Under the pieces are notes generated by a model, which had not been told where the DNA came from, searched no databases, and saw only the letters and a program-made list of their open reading frames with translations. Both the position numbers and the translations under genes were made by a program. Positions 16,045-24,967 of a stretch of DNA of 64,000 nucleotides are shown here, in pieces. Source of the stretch: Halobacteriovorax sp. HLS (GTDB lineage Bacteria > Bdellovibrionota > Bacteriovoracia > Bacteriovoracales > Bacteriovoracaceae); the NCBI RefSeq assembly GCF_004006665.1, contig NZ_QOCL01000009.1, forward strand, positions 310,001-374,000. Direction: 5' to 3'. The number at the start of each line of letters is the position of its first letter. The first letter of the stretch is position 1.

Positions 16045-16974
16045 ATGAAGTCTTTTAAAAGTAAATTTATTCTTCTTTTTTTTGCGTGTGTTGGTCTAGG
16101 TCTTATCTATTACTTAAAGAATAATTTAACTCCCGAACTAGCGAGAGAGCATCATGGGAAAGAAGCACTAGTTATAACGAAAAAAGAATCTATCTTCCAA
16201 AAAAAAAATATTCAGCAACTAAAAAAACTAAGTCCGACAGAACTTGCTAAAAAGAGTGATGATTATAATAGGGAAGAGTTTAACAAGCTAATGAAAGCTC
16301 TTATTGATGTAGAAGCAAGTGTAAAAGAAAGGCAAAAGGTTTGCTCTCAAACTTTAAATAATGTTCTTCCTAATGATGATTACCTAGATATTAATACTAT
16401 TATGTATAATGATTTTGATTCAGTGGTAGAGAACTTTAGAGCAGTCTTAAATGGAGCCATGTATCGCCCTGAAGTGGACCAAGGTTTTACTATTATTCAC
16501 TCTCTCATTGAAGAGGAGTATCCAATTGACCCACTTATTATGTACAAAAGACTTGAGAGACTAGATATTTGCCGAGATCCAAAGGCCCTAAATTTTGTAG
16601 ATACTGTATTTGAAGCATATAGGCTAAAGAAGTGGCCAAAGAATGTTGGAAACCAATTGATTCTAGAATCATTCGAGCTTTTAACTAATTCCCTTCGTAC
16701 TAATAAGTCTGTTGAAAATTTACTCTACTTTAATAATTTAATTCTTGTTATGGCCGATAATGAAATTCTTCCTAAGACTTATTTAGAAGACCTAGAGGAC
16801 TTAGGTAGAAGAATGAATGATAATCATAATATATTTAAGGAAAGCTTTGGTCCTAGGCACACAAGAGAAAAGAACTTAATGGCCCTTAGCGACTACTTAA
16901 GAAGAAACGATGAATATGCAACAGATCTACTTCAGCATGTAACTGACCTTAAGTATCAGCTCGAAATTAAATAG
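16045..16974 (+). CDS. Hypothetical membrane-anchored protein
   Basis: The 309-residue protein has one N-terminal hydrophobic segment (about 7-24, LLFFACVGLGLIYYL), either an anchor or an uncleaved signal, followed by a mostly helical extracytoplasmic region. No family is recognised. Its end overlaps the convergent radical SAM gene by eight bases. Confidence 0.6.
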   Translation: MKSFKSKFILLFFACVGLGLIYYLKNNLTPELAREHHGKEALVITKKESIFQKKNIQQLKKLSPTELAKKSDDYNREEFNKLMKALIDVEASVKERQKVCSQTLNNVLPNDDYLDINTIMYNDFDSVVENFRAVLNGAMYRPEVDQGFTIIHSLIEEEYPIDPLIMYKRLERLDICRDPKALNFVDTVFEAYRLKKWPKNVGNQLILESFELLTNSLRTNKSVENLLYFNNLILVMADNEILPKTYLEDLEDLGRRMNDNHNIFKESFGPRHTREKNLMALSDYLRRNDEYATDLLQHVTDLKYQLEIK

Positions 16975-17986
16975 AATCCTCATCTTCCATACATAGATAT
17001 ATTTTACTTTCATCAACCTTTCGGTTTAACAATAAATCCTTTATTGTTGAAAGAATCCATAGCCGCATCGGTCTATTGTAACGAATCTTTCCATCAAAAG
17101 ACTTTATGAGCTCACTTGAGAGTAGCTCACTTTTTGGGTAGTTCGATTGAACTTGATGATAAACATCCTTGGTAAAACGAACAACTCCTACCGAGATATA
17201 TTCTAAAGAACTCATTGGAAGAACTGCGAGTGTTTCGTCAATGAGCTGAGCATACTTACTTGAGAAGTCATCATCGTAAACCACTGGGTCAAAATGTATG
17301 CCTATTGGATGTCCTAGCTTGGCAAGTCTTTCAATTGATTTTAATCTTGCTTTGAGTGATGGAGTTTTAAGGTCATTATTCTTGATCTTATCTGCAGGAG
17401 ATAGAGAGAAAGTTATAATGATATTATCCTTAGGGGTTAGATTTTCAATTTCCTTTATATTTGCTGACTTCGTTCTTAGTTCTAACTTTGCAAATGGGAG
17501 TCGAGAGAAGAGCTCATGATAGATTGGTAATTCACCTGTTAAGTGACTTAGTGCTAAAGAATCAGAAAATTCCCCCGCATGAAACCAAGGTGTTTTTCCT
17601 AATTGGTAATCTCTTGTTGCAACTTTTTCTATTTCTTCACAAATCTCTTCATGGTTAATAAATAATACTAAGTCTGGAGAGTGAAAGTAACCTTGAAGAT
17701 AGCAATAGTTACATTCATAAATACAGTTATAGGCATGAATAAAGTAGTAATGAGGCTCACCTGAAATTCCATATGCATCAGGGGCTTCTTTTACTAATTG
17801 ACCTTTTTTTTGTCCTAAAAATAAATTAAGAGTGTCTCTTTTTTGCAAGTAAGGTTTTTTTACTCTAGCAAAAACATCTTCGACCTTTTCTATAACTTGA
17901 GTCTCGATATTGGGAAAAGTTCTAAGAATTTTCTTTGTTTGTTGATGTTCAAGAATATCTCTTTCAATGAAAATCTTTTCAAACAT
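16967..17986 (-). CDS. Spore-photoproduct-lyase-like radical SAM protein
   Basis: From ATG 17986 the protein has 339 residues. The radical SAM cluster motif CxxxCxxC is C88, C92, C95 in NCIYECNYCYLQ, the exact style of spore photoproduct lyases. Downstream EFSDSLALSHLTG aligns with the SPL segment CTSD...HLT, but the hydrogen-donor cysteine (Cys141 in B. subtilis SplB, recalled from memory) is Glu139 here. It is therefore unlikely to be an ordinary SP lyase. ATG overlaps the TGA of the upstream nucleosidase-like gene by eight bases, so the two are translationally coupled. Confidence 0.8.
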   Translation of the reverse strand: MFEKIFIERDILEHQQTKKILRTFPNIETQVIEKVEDVFARVKKPYLQKRDTLNLFLGQKKGQLVKEAPDAYGISGEPHYYFIHAYNCIYECNYCYLQGYFHSPDLVLFINHEEICEEIEKVATRDYQLGKTPWFHAGEFSDSLALSHLTGELPIYHELFSRLPFAKLELRTKSANIKEIENLTPKDNIIITFSLSPADKIKNNDLKTPSLKARLKSIERLAKLGHPIGIHFDPVVYDDDFSSKYAQLIDETLAVLPMSSLEYISVGVVRFTKDVYHQVQSNYPKSELLSSELIKSFDGKIRYNRPMRLWILSTIKDLLLNRKVDESKIYLCMEDEDSI

Positions 17987-19016
17987 CAATATTTCCGCGA
18001 AGAATAGATTGATAATTCTTATAGTCAAATTTCTTTAATGCCTGGGATATTTGCAATAAATCCATTTCGTTGTGAATTGAAGCGGATATAGAAAATGAGT
18101 CGCTTTCAAAATCTTTTGAGAGTTTTACTTGTAGTTGGGCCTTCTTTAGTGGCGCAAGGATAGTATCAAGTTGCTTGGTTAGCTTATGATTAAAAGGAGT
18201 TTGTAGCTCTCTCATCTTATCAATAAGTAATTGGGCCCTTTGTTTTTCTGTTGCCTTTACTTCAGCTATAGAAGAAATTTGACAGGTCTCTAAGATCGCT
18301 TCTTCACTTTCATACTTCGTTAGTAGTGAACTTAGTATTCCTTTGTAATTTCTGTATTGGGATACTGTGAAGTAGAAAGACTTATTCCTATCTATTAGTA
18401 GTGGAGCCTCATTTTCAAGTGTAAACTCTAGCGAACAAAAATGACGCCACATCTTATCACTATAGATTTCTGCATTCTCTTTAATGATCTCACATATTGG
18501 AGAGTCTTCAGTATGTTCTAGGGCCATATCTGAAATGAGTTTAAATGCTCTCAATTTAATATTTGAATTACTAGCAGCTCTTGCAATTGCCCAACCTTCA
18601 CGATCTACAAGACTAGCAAAGCAGCTCAACTTCTGAGCATAATCTTTATTCAGCACTCGTTGTGAGCTTGTAATACAGTCTAATAATTCTTTGGAATCAG
18701 TGGAGAAGGATTTAAATTCAACAATTTGTTCCATTTGTGCGTAGAACGTTCTTACTTCGACAATAGAGTTTATATCAACTTTGGGGCTTAAGCTTCCAGC
18801 AATTCCGTAGTTTATAATTTCGACAGGAGCATTTGAAAGTTCTCCTAGTACTGTACTTACAGTTTCTAAGGAATTTAATATTCCTTCGCCACAAATGAGT
18901 AAGTAGTCTTCTTCATTCTGATAGAGCGATTGAGTTGAGGATTCAACGGATTTGAAATTTCCTTGCTTTAGAAATGTAGCGGCCTCTGCTCTATGAGCAA
19001 AAACTAGTAAGCGCAT
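17979..19016 (-). CDS. Nucleoside phosphorylase/MTA-SAH-nucleosidase-like protein with extra C-terminal domain
   Basis: The N-terminal 200 residues follow the MTA/SAH nucleosidase-phosphorylase pattern. A catalytic Glu lies in AHRAEAA near the start, followed by a glycine segment ICGEGILNSLETVSTVL. The core strand INYGIAGSLS is next, then VDREGWAIARAA (purine-binding Glu) and KLISDMA (catalytic Asp). About 140 further residues form an unknown, mostly helical C-terminal region. AAGG precedes the ATG. Coupling to the radical SAM gene suggests it removes 5'-deoxyadenosine or MTA, or modifies the same substrate; this is inference. Confidence 0.65.
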   Translation of the reverse strand: MRLLVFAHRAEAATFLKQGNFKSVESSTQSLYQNEEDYLLICGEGILNSLETVSTVLGELSNAPVEIINYGIAGSLSPKVDINSIVEVRTFYAQMEQIVEFKSFSTDSKELLDCITSSQRVLNKDYAQKLSCFASLVDREGWAIARAASNSNIKLRAFKLISDMALEHTEDSPICEIIKENAEIYSDKMWRHFCSLEFTLENEAPLLIDRNKSFYFTVSQYRNYKGILSSLLTKYESEEAILETCQISSIAEVKATEKQRAQLLIDKMRELQTPFNHKLTKQLDTILAPLKKAQLQVKLSKDFESDSFSISASIHNEMDLLQISQALKKFDYKNYQSILRGNIDV

Positions 19017-19098
19017 AAATTACCTTGATTTTGATACTTCGCGACTTTATAGTGGGCCTATTGTTTTGTCTAGTCTTCAAGTAAAATTGAGAGGTCAT

Positions 19099-20037
19099 AT
19101 GTCACGTATTTTAAGGGACTTATCTGAATTACCCATTGGTTTTGGTGGTGCCGCAATTAGTGGAGAAGGGGCTGGCTACGGTTTTGGAGATATTTCTAAA
19201 GATGAGTCTGTAGAGTTACTTCGTTACAGCTATGATCTAGGGATCAGGGTTTTTGATACTGCTCCAATATATGGTTTTGGAGAATCAGAAAAAAGAATTG
19301 CTAAGGCATTTAAGACTACGAGAGATAAGGTTTTTATAATTTCTAAAAGTGGTGTTTCATGGCATTCGAATATGCGTGTCAATATGACCAATGATCCAAA
19401 GGAAACACAGAAGATGTTGCACGAGTCTCTTGAGAGGTTAGAGACTGATTATATCGACCTTTTCATGATTCATTGGCCTGACAAGTCAGTAGATATAAGA
19501 AGAGTTATGGAAGTTCTTTCTAAAGCAAAACATCAGGGGAAAATTAAATCCATTGGTCTGTGTAATACCTTTACTGAAGATTTTGTTAAGGCAAGCGAAG
19601 TTGATGAAGTTGAAGTTATTCAAGCTCAGTTAAATGTCTTTGAAAATAAAGAAGCGTTGGAGCTGCTAGACCTATGTGAAAAGAATGATTTAAGTTTTAT
19701 GAGTTGGGGAACTCTTGATAAAGGAATTCTGACTGGAAGAGTTCATGAAAAGAGAACTTTTGATAAAACAGATTGTCGCTCATGGGCACCGTGGTGGAAG
19801 GCAATGGATAAGAAAGAAAAGTTTCAAAAAATGAAGCTGTTGTTACCTTATTTGGAAGAGATTGAGAAAACGCCTTTAAGCTTGGCGATTTCTTTTAATA
19901 GACAGTTTTCTCATGTGGATAATTTATTGTGTGGGAGTCGTAGTAAGAAGCAGTGGCAAGAGTTAGTTCATGCTTACTCGAATCCTTTGACTCAAGCCGA
20001 GCTAGAGCAGGTTAATCGTATTCTCCATGAAAGTTAG
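19099..20037 (+). CDS. Aldo/keto reductase
   Basis: From ATG 19099 (AGAGG upstream) the protein has 312 residues. It has the AKR barrel with the tetrad regions visible: D in FDTAPIYG, Y in the same motif, K in IISKSG and H in FMIHWPD. It probably reduces a carbonyl with NAD(P)H. The upstream in-frame start at 19066 lacks a ribosome binding site. Its stop overlaps the glycosyltransferase start by 11 bases, so both may act on a sugar or surface glycan; that is inference. Confidence 0.88.
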   Translation: MSRILRDLSELPIGFGGAAISGEGAGYGFGDISKDESVELLRYSYDLGIRVFDTAPIYGFGESEKRIAKAFKTTRDKVFIISKSGVSWHSNMRVNMTNDPKETQKMLHESLERLETDYIDLFMIHWPDKSVDIRRVMEVLSKAKHQGKIKSIGLCNTFTEDFVKASEVDEVEVIQAQLNVFENKEALELLDLCEKNDLSFMSWGTLDKGILTGRVHEKRTFDKTDCRSWAPWWKAMDKKEKFQKMKLLLPYLEEIEKTPLSLAISFNRQFSHVDNLLCGSRSKKQWQELVHAYSNPLTQAELEQVNRILHES

Positions 20038-20854
20038 TGTTATTATTCCCACTCATAATCGTCAACATCTTATTGAGAGATCAGTCCTTTCTGTTTTAAA
20101 GCAGACCTATAAGAATATTGAAGTCATTATTGTTGATGATGGTTCGACAGATGAGACTTATTTTAAAGTCAAAAAGCTCTTAGAGGATAAGCGAGTTCAA
20201 TATATCCGTTGTGATAATAAAGGGGTTAGTGCTGCTAGAAACTTAGGAGCTGCCTGCTCAAGTGGCGATTACTTAGCTTTTCTTGACTCTGATGACGAGT
20301 GGTTAAAGTATAAACTTGAAAAACAAGTGAACTTTATTGAAAGTAATAGAGATGTTCACTGTCTTCATACTAATGAGCAGTGGATTAGAAACGGTAATAA
20401 AGTTAATCAACGCAAAATTCATCAAAAGTTTGGAGGGAGGATTTTTGAAAAATGTCTCTCTCTATGCTTCATTTCTCCTTCTACTGTAATGATTTCACGA
20501 GATGTCTTTTTGGAAGTCGGAGGCTTTGACGAAGAATTCATCGTGTGTGAGGACTTCGATCTTTGGCTTAAACTAAGCTCTCTTTATGAAATTCATTATA
20601 TAGACGAAGTTCTTATCAATAAGTACGGAGGTCATGAGGATCAATTAAGCATGAAGTACTTTGCTATGGATTACTGGAGAGTAAAGGCCCTCGCAAATAT
20701 TCTAGTATTAAGAGAACTAGGGCAATCTCAGGTTGAGTTAGTTAAAAAATCAATTATAAGAAAATGCGAAGTTCTAATTCAGGGTTATAAAAAGCATGAG
20801 AACTTTACAAATCTAAGTGAAGTACAAGAAATCCTAAACGATCATCTTTCGTAA
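20027..20854 (+). CDS. Family 2 glycosyltransferase
   Basis: The 275-residue protein starts KVSVIIPTHNR, with VDDGSTD and FLDSDDEW nucleotide-sugar and metal-binding motifs, then FDEEFIVCEDFDLWLKL, all typical of GT-A family 2. No membrane segment is present, so it acts at the cytoplasmic face. It is coupled to the aldo/keto reductase by an 11-base overlap. Donor and acceptor unknown. The end overlaps the convergent gene by 13 bases. Confidence 0.9.
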   Translation: MKVSVIIPTHNRQHLIERSVLSVLKQTYKNIEVIIVDDGSTDETYFKVKKLLEDKRVQYIRCDNKGVSAARNLGAACSSGDYLAFLDSDDEWLKYKLEKQVNFIESNRDVHCLHTNEQWIRNGNKVNQRKIHQKFGGRIFEKCLSLCFISPSTVMISRDVFLEVGGFDEEFIVCEDFDLWLKLSSLYEIHYIDEVLINKYGGHEDQLSMKYFAMDYWRVKALANILVLRELGQSQVELVKKSIIRKCEVLIQGYKKHENFTNLSEVQEILNDHLS

Positions 20855-21672
20855 GAGAATCTATTCTTAGTATTAAGAAGGGATTCAATTTCAAAAACAG
20901 AATATTGATTTCTTAGTAAAACCAATCCTCTAGGATCTGTATTAACAACATTCTTATTTGTATTAAGAAGAATTAGACGATTAGAGTCTAACCAGATACC
21001 GATAAAACCTGGCAACCTATAATTTGTTACAAAGTTAACTGGAGCACCATTTGTAATTAAAGTTTCATCGTCCTTATTTAACAGAGAGTAAGTTATTTTG
21101 AAAATTCCACTATATTGTTTTTTAATTACTTTATACTGCAAATCCAGCTCAAGAGTGTAGCGAGGTCCATTCTTCTTATGGGCTATAAGTTTCTTGTACC
21201 TTTTTAATAGTTCAAATTCATTGCTCTTTGCTATTACTGGAAGAGAGCCACTAATAAAATCAGTGATATTAATTCCCATGATTTTATCAATTTTCTCATC
21301 ATTCTTATTACTCTTATCTTCTTTTGTTTCTTCTTGCGGTTTATCTTCTTTTATGTAGACGATTTTCTCAATGACTTTTGGAGCACTCATTGCTTCTTTA
21401 GATTCTTTTGCAGTATTAAATTTAGAGATTTCCATATCTCTTAAATCAATTCCAAAGTACGTAAAAAGAAGTTGAAAGATTTTTCCATTTAGTTCTAAGT
21501 TCTTGCGCTGAAGTTCTTGATAAGAGAGTTCTTTGTCATTGTACTTGGAGTTAAGCAGCTCAATTTCGCTTAGAAAGTTATTTTTATTTTCTATAAACCT
21601 ATGGTTAGCAAAGAAGTAGCTTGCTCCAATTCCAATAAAAAAGAAGGCGAGAAAAGTTGATATTTTTTTCAT
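20842..21672 (-). CDS. Hypothetical protein with membrane anchor and coiled coil
   Basis: The 276-residue protein has an N-terminal membrane segment (about 4-22), a predicted coiled coil (about 30-65), a charged low-complexity Lys/Glu/Asp linker (about 110-130) and a C-terminal region with beta character. No family is recognised. Start codon and the upstream gene's stop share TAATG, so it is co-translated with the saccharopine-dehydrogenase-like gene. Confidence 0.6.
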   Translation of the reverse strand: MKKISTFLAFFFIGIGASYFFANHRFIENKNNFLSEIELLNSKYNDKELSYQELQRKNLELNGKIFQLLFTYFGIDLRDMEISKFNTAKESKEAMSAPKVIEKIVYIKEDKPQEETKEDKSNKNDEKIDKIMGINITDFISGSLPVIAKSNEFELLKRYKKLIAHKKNGPRYTLELDLQYKVIKKQYSGIFKITYSLLNKDDETLITNGAPVNFVTNYRLPGFIGIWLDSNRLILLNTNKNVVNTDPRGLVLLRNQYSVFEIESLLNTKNRFSYER

Positions 21673-22796
21673 TACATTAAGTTTTGCGGATCGTTACTTT
21701 CTAACTTATCGGCATTAAAATCAACTGGACCAAGCTCCATAGTTTTAGAATAGAATACTTCTAAAGATCTCTCCCATGGCGTTTGCTCAATTTCATTATT
21801 GAGAAAGTCTATGAGGTGTGGAAAGAGTTGTGTACAGAAGTCGATAGAGCTCTCTTTTGGTAGTAAAGAAGGAAGATGGTCAATTGCGGTAATTGTTAAA
21901 TCTTCTCTTAAAGAGGCAATAGGAGCATCCATTGTTGTACACTTTGAATAGATCGGCAGTGGATTACATGGCCCTGTTGGGTCGCAACCTACATCACTAA
22001 TGACACTAAGATGTCTTTGCTGATCAATAAGATCATTTGTTAGAAATGGTTTAACTTGTTTTGTAATAAGAGCGCAGTTAATAAGAATGTCATGTGAGAG
22101 AATGTCTTGAAATGGACCTTTTCCCTTCGTTTCTTTTGAGCCCCACATGGTCGGTTCAATCCCAATAGATCTAAGAAACTTTACAGCACCTTTTCCTGAT
22201 CTTCCTTTTGCTCCAATGACAATAACTCTAGGACGAGCTTCAATCTTTAGTAGATTCCGCTCGATATCTGTGACCATATCCATTTGTGATTGGTAAGGTC
22301 TTAATGGAGCTTTTTGATTGTAGTCCATATTTAGTTGTTGGTGTGCCCATATATCAATGGCCAAAGCCGCTCCTGAAAAGCCGGCCCAAACACCAAATGC
22401 CGCAATACGATTTTCATTTTCATCAACTAGATACTCGAGATCGAAGAGTTTCCCATCTCCCTTTAAAAATCTAGAAAGTGTTTTCTCGTGCCCATTTTGA
22501 TTCTTATAGACGTGAGCAAAGTGAATATGTCTGTGAGATAGGGCGAAGTCTTTATCTTCTAATTCTTTAAGTCCAACTATAACAGCATTCAGTGGGGCCT
22601 TATTTATCCAAGCATTCGTCTCTTCGAGAGTACAGCCTACTGCTTCGTATTCTTCATCAGAAAATACTCTAATTGGAGATCTCTCTACAACGACTTCATG
22701 ACCAAGCTTTAAAAGCTCTTCACATGCGCTCGGTGTAAGGCAACAACGTTGCTCGTATGGTTTTGTTTCATGTCTTAACCAGATCAATCTCTTCAT
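21672..22796 (-). CDS. Saccharopine dehydrogenase (lysine-forming)-like enzyme
   Basis: About 374 residues match Lys1-type saccharopine dehydrogenase. The N-terminal block LIWLRHETKPYEQRCCLTP carries substrate Arg and Lys residues, FAHVYKNQNG is in the first domain, and a Rossmann segment VIVIGAKGRSGKGAV follows. Later DVGCDP and TAIDHLPSLLP motifs complete the pattern. The reaction would be interconversion of saccharopine with lysine and 2-oxoglutarate using NAD. GAGG lies nine bases before ATG 22796; ATG 22802 and a TTG at 22811 are alternatives. No other lysine-pathway gene is adjacent. Confidence 0.85.
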   Translation of the reverse strand: MKRLIWLRHETKPYEQRCCLTPSACEELLKLGHEVVVERSPIRVFSDEEYEAVGCTLEETNAWINKAPLNAVIVGLKELEDKDFALSHRHIHFAHVYKNQNGHEKTLSRFLKGDGKLFDLEYLVDENENRIAAFGVWAGFSGAALAIDIWAHQQLNMDYNQKAPLRPYQSQMDMVTDIERNLLKIEARPRVIVIGAKGRSGKGAVKFLRSIGIEPTMWGSKETKGKGPFQDILSHDILINCALITKQVKPFLTNDLIDQQRHLSVISDVGCDPTGPCNPLPIYSKCTTMDAPIASLREDLTITAIDHLPSLLPKESSIDFCTQLFPHLIDFLNNEIEQTPWERSLEVFYSKTMELGPVDFNADKLESNDPQNLM

Positions 22797-22909
22797 CTTC
22801 ATTGCCCTCAAAGTGATTAGTGGTGCATCGAATAAAACATGTTTAGACTCATTTGGCCATAGAAGTGTGAAATTTATAGAATAAATTAAGTTCTAACTAT
22901 TTATAATTA

Positions 22910-23968
22910 CTAAAAGGTAACACCTAGGTTGAATGAGTGAATAGTTGGAACCCATATCGAATTTTGGGGATTTATATAAGTCATTCGCAATTTGTAGTTA
23001 AAAAAGAAGCTATCAGTTTTAAACTCTGGCATGAAGGTTAGAAATTGTTTACTTAAGTTAACTGAGGCCCTAAATGGGAGGTGCTTAGACTTAAACCATG
23101 AACCAATATAGATTCCCTCAAAGAGAGAGTATCTCTTTCTCATGTGAATACCTGCAAAGGGCTCAAGCCAAAAGTCCGAAGAACTTGAAGAGTGCCAATG
23201 ATGAAATGCATGGAAAAGAGGAAAGTGATCGTACTCTACATCTTTTACAGTTTTGATTGGAATGGTTGAAAGTTCTAAAACTTCGAAACGATATGTTCGA
23301 TTCTGATTAGTTCTAGTCCAAATGATATCAGTGCCCAATGACTTCTGACCATCATTTAAGGCCCCAAAGTCAAAGACCTTAGTATTATCTACTAGGTTGG
23401 ATTTTGTTTGAACTAGTGATGAATCAGCTCTTTCAAATAAGTACATATTTACTTTTAATGATCTGTCTCGCTTTGATGTTTTGGTTATAATGGTACTGAG
23501 GCCAATTTTGGATTCCTTCTTCATGTAGACAGCAACAGAAGGGTCTAAGACGTTATCAATATTTGAAATCGTAAAGAGCGTTCCTAGATTCATATTGTAA
23601 AATAGGGCCGAAGTGAAACGATATTTTTTTATCTTTAGTGTCGGTAGCGCTATCGCAAATATAGCATTTAGATCAACATACCTTTCTGAATTAATATTCT
23701 TATTTAAAATTTCTGCAATTGCTGCTTCTTTATCACTTTGGGAAGTACCACTATTTGTAGAAATATTCTTAACATCTCCAATTAAGCTCTTTACGCCTGA
23801 GCTAAGAGTTAGATCAATATCTAAGAAACTCTCGTACAGGGGGGCTTTAGTGAGTTGGTCAATAATCGTTTTATCTCTCACTAGAGTGTAGCGCTTTAGG
23901 TTATTTCTTAGACCTGAGGCATAGACGTTCGTGGCCATGACAAAGAAGATTATGATAATATTTTTCAT
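22910..23968 (-). CDS. Putative outer-membrane beta-barrel protein
   Basis: The 352-residue protein has a signal peptide (about 1-17) and a long series of alternating polar/aromatic strands. It ends in FNLGVTF with a terminal Phe, as in outer-membrane barrels. A disordered Ser/Thr stretch lies near residue 75. No specific family recognised. It is probably a single gene. Confidence 0.55.
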   Translation of the reverse strand: MKNIIIIFFVMATNVYASGLRNNLKRYTLVRDKTIIDQLTKAPLYESFLDIDLTLSSGVKSLIGDVKNISTNSGTSQSDKEAAIAEILNKNINSERYVDLNAIFAIALPTLKIKKYRFTSALFYNMNLGTLFTISNIDNVLDPSVAVYMKKESKIGLSTIITKTSKRDRSLKVNMYLFERADSSLVQTKSNLVDNTKVFDFGALNDGQKSLGTDIIWTRTNQNRTYRFEVLELSTIPIKTVKDVEYDHFPLFHAFHHWHSSSSSDFWLEPFAGIHMRKRYSLFEGIYIGSWFKSKHLPFRASVNLSKQFLTFMPEFKTDSFFFNYKLRMTYINPQNSIWVPTIHSFNLGVTF

Positions 23969-24007
23969 GAGAGTATTATAAACGACAATTATACTAAATG
24001 TAATAAA

Positions 24008-24967
24008 ATGATTATTTACAATAAGAAATTTGATTTAAACTTAAAAAGCTACGGTATTAGTGTTCCTATACATGACGATAGAGCTTCTAAAACTTTTGCA
24101 GCTCTTGGAAATATTGTCGAAACTCCTATTGAAGAAATTTCTCTTCTCTCAAAGAGTGACCTATTATTAGCACATAGTCGTGAATTTGTAGATAAACTCT
24201 TTGATGATCGTATTATAGAAGAAATATATAAGTGCTATGAATTAGTAGATTCTGAAGGTAACTTCAATCGTTATGATCCTAGTTCTGCTTCTAAAGATTT
24301 AAAAGAACTGTTCGAAACAATTCTTCTCCATGCTAGTGCTACTTCTAGGGCCTGTGAGCTAGCGACAAAGAAAGGCTTTTGTTTTTCATTGGCCGGTGGA
24401 ATGCACCATGCGATGAGTTCACTTGGAAGAGGCTTCTGTCTTATCAATGATATAGTTATTGCAGCTAGAATTTTTCAAAATAATAATCCAAGCTCAAAAG
24501 TAAGTATTATTGATATAGATGCTCATAAAGGATGTGGCAGCGCCCAGATCACTGAGCATGACACCAGTATTGAAACTCTTAGTATTCATATGCAAGACGG
24601 CTGGCCACTTGATCCACAAAGTGGGCAAGGAGATTGGCATATACCTTCAACTATAGACATCCCTATAGGACTAGGGGAAGAAAATTTATATTTATCAAAA
24701 TTAAAAGAAGGTCTCGATCGATTATCACATTGTGAGCTTGCAATTGTCGTTGCAGGTGCCGATCCATATGAAGAAGATATTTTAGAAAGTGCTTCTGGAT
24801 TAAAACTTTCTAAAGAGCAGATGTTAGAGAGAGATTTAATGGTTTACAATTTTTTGAAAGAAAGAAAAATAGCCCAGGTCTGGGTTATGGCCGGAGGTTA
24901 CGGGCCGAAGACCTGGGAGATATATGCACAATTTCTTAAATCAATTCGTGAGGAAGAATCCTTTTGA
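24008..24967 (+). CDS. Histone-deacetylase-family amidohydrolase
   Basis: The 319-residue protein has the arginase/deacetylase fold motifs: tandem histidines H133-H134 in GGMHHA, zinc ligands D171 and H173 in DIDAHKG and D252 in GADPYEED, and a late Tyr in MAGGYG. Bacterial members deacetylate polyamines or small amides. No ribosome binding site is obvious before the ATG. The 3' end overlaps the convergent nucleotidase gene by 32 bases. Confidence 0.88.
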   Translation: MIIYNKKFDLNLKSYGISVPIHDDRASKTFAALGNIVETPIEEISLLSKSDLLLAHSREFVDKLFDDRIIEEIYKCYELVDSEGNFNRYDPSSASKDLKELFETILLHASATSRACELATKKGFCFSLAGGMHHAMSSLGRGFCLINDIVIAARIFQNNNPSSKVSIIDIDAHKGCGSAQITEHDTSIETLSIHMQDGWPLDPQSGQGDWHIPSTIDIPIGLGEENLYLSKLKEGLDRLSHCELAIVVAGADPYEEDILESASGLKLSKEQMLERDLMVYNFLKERKIAQVWVMAGGYGPKTWEIYAQFLKSIREEESF

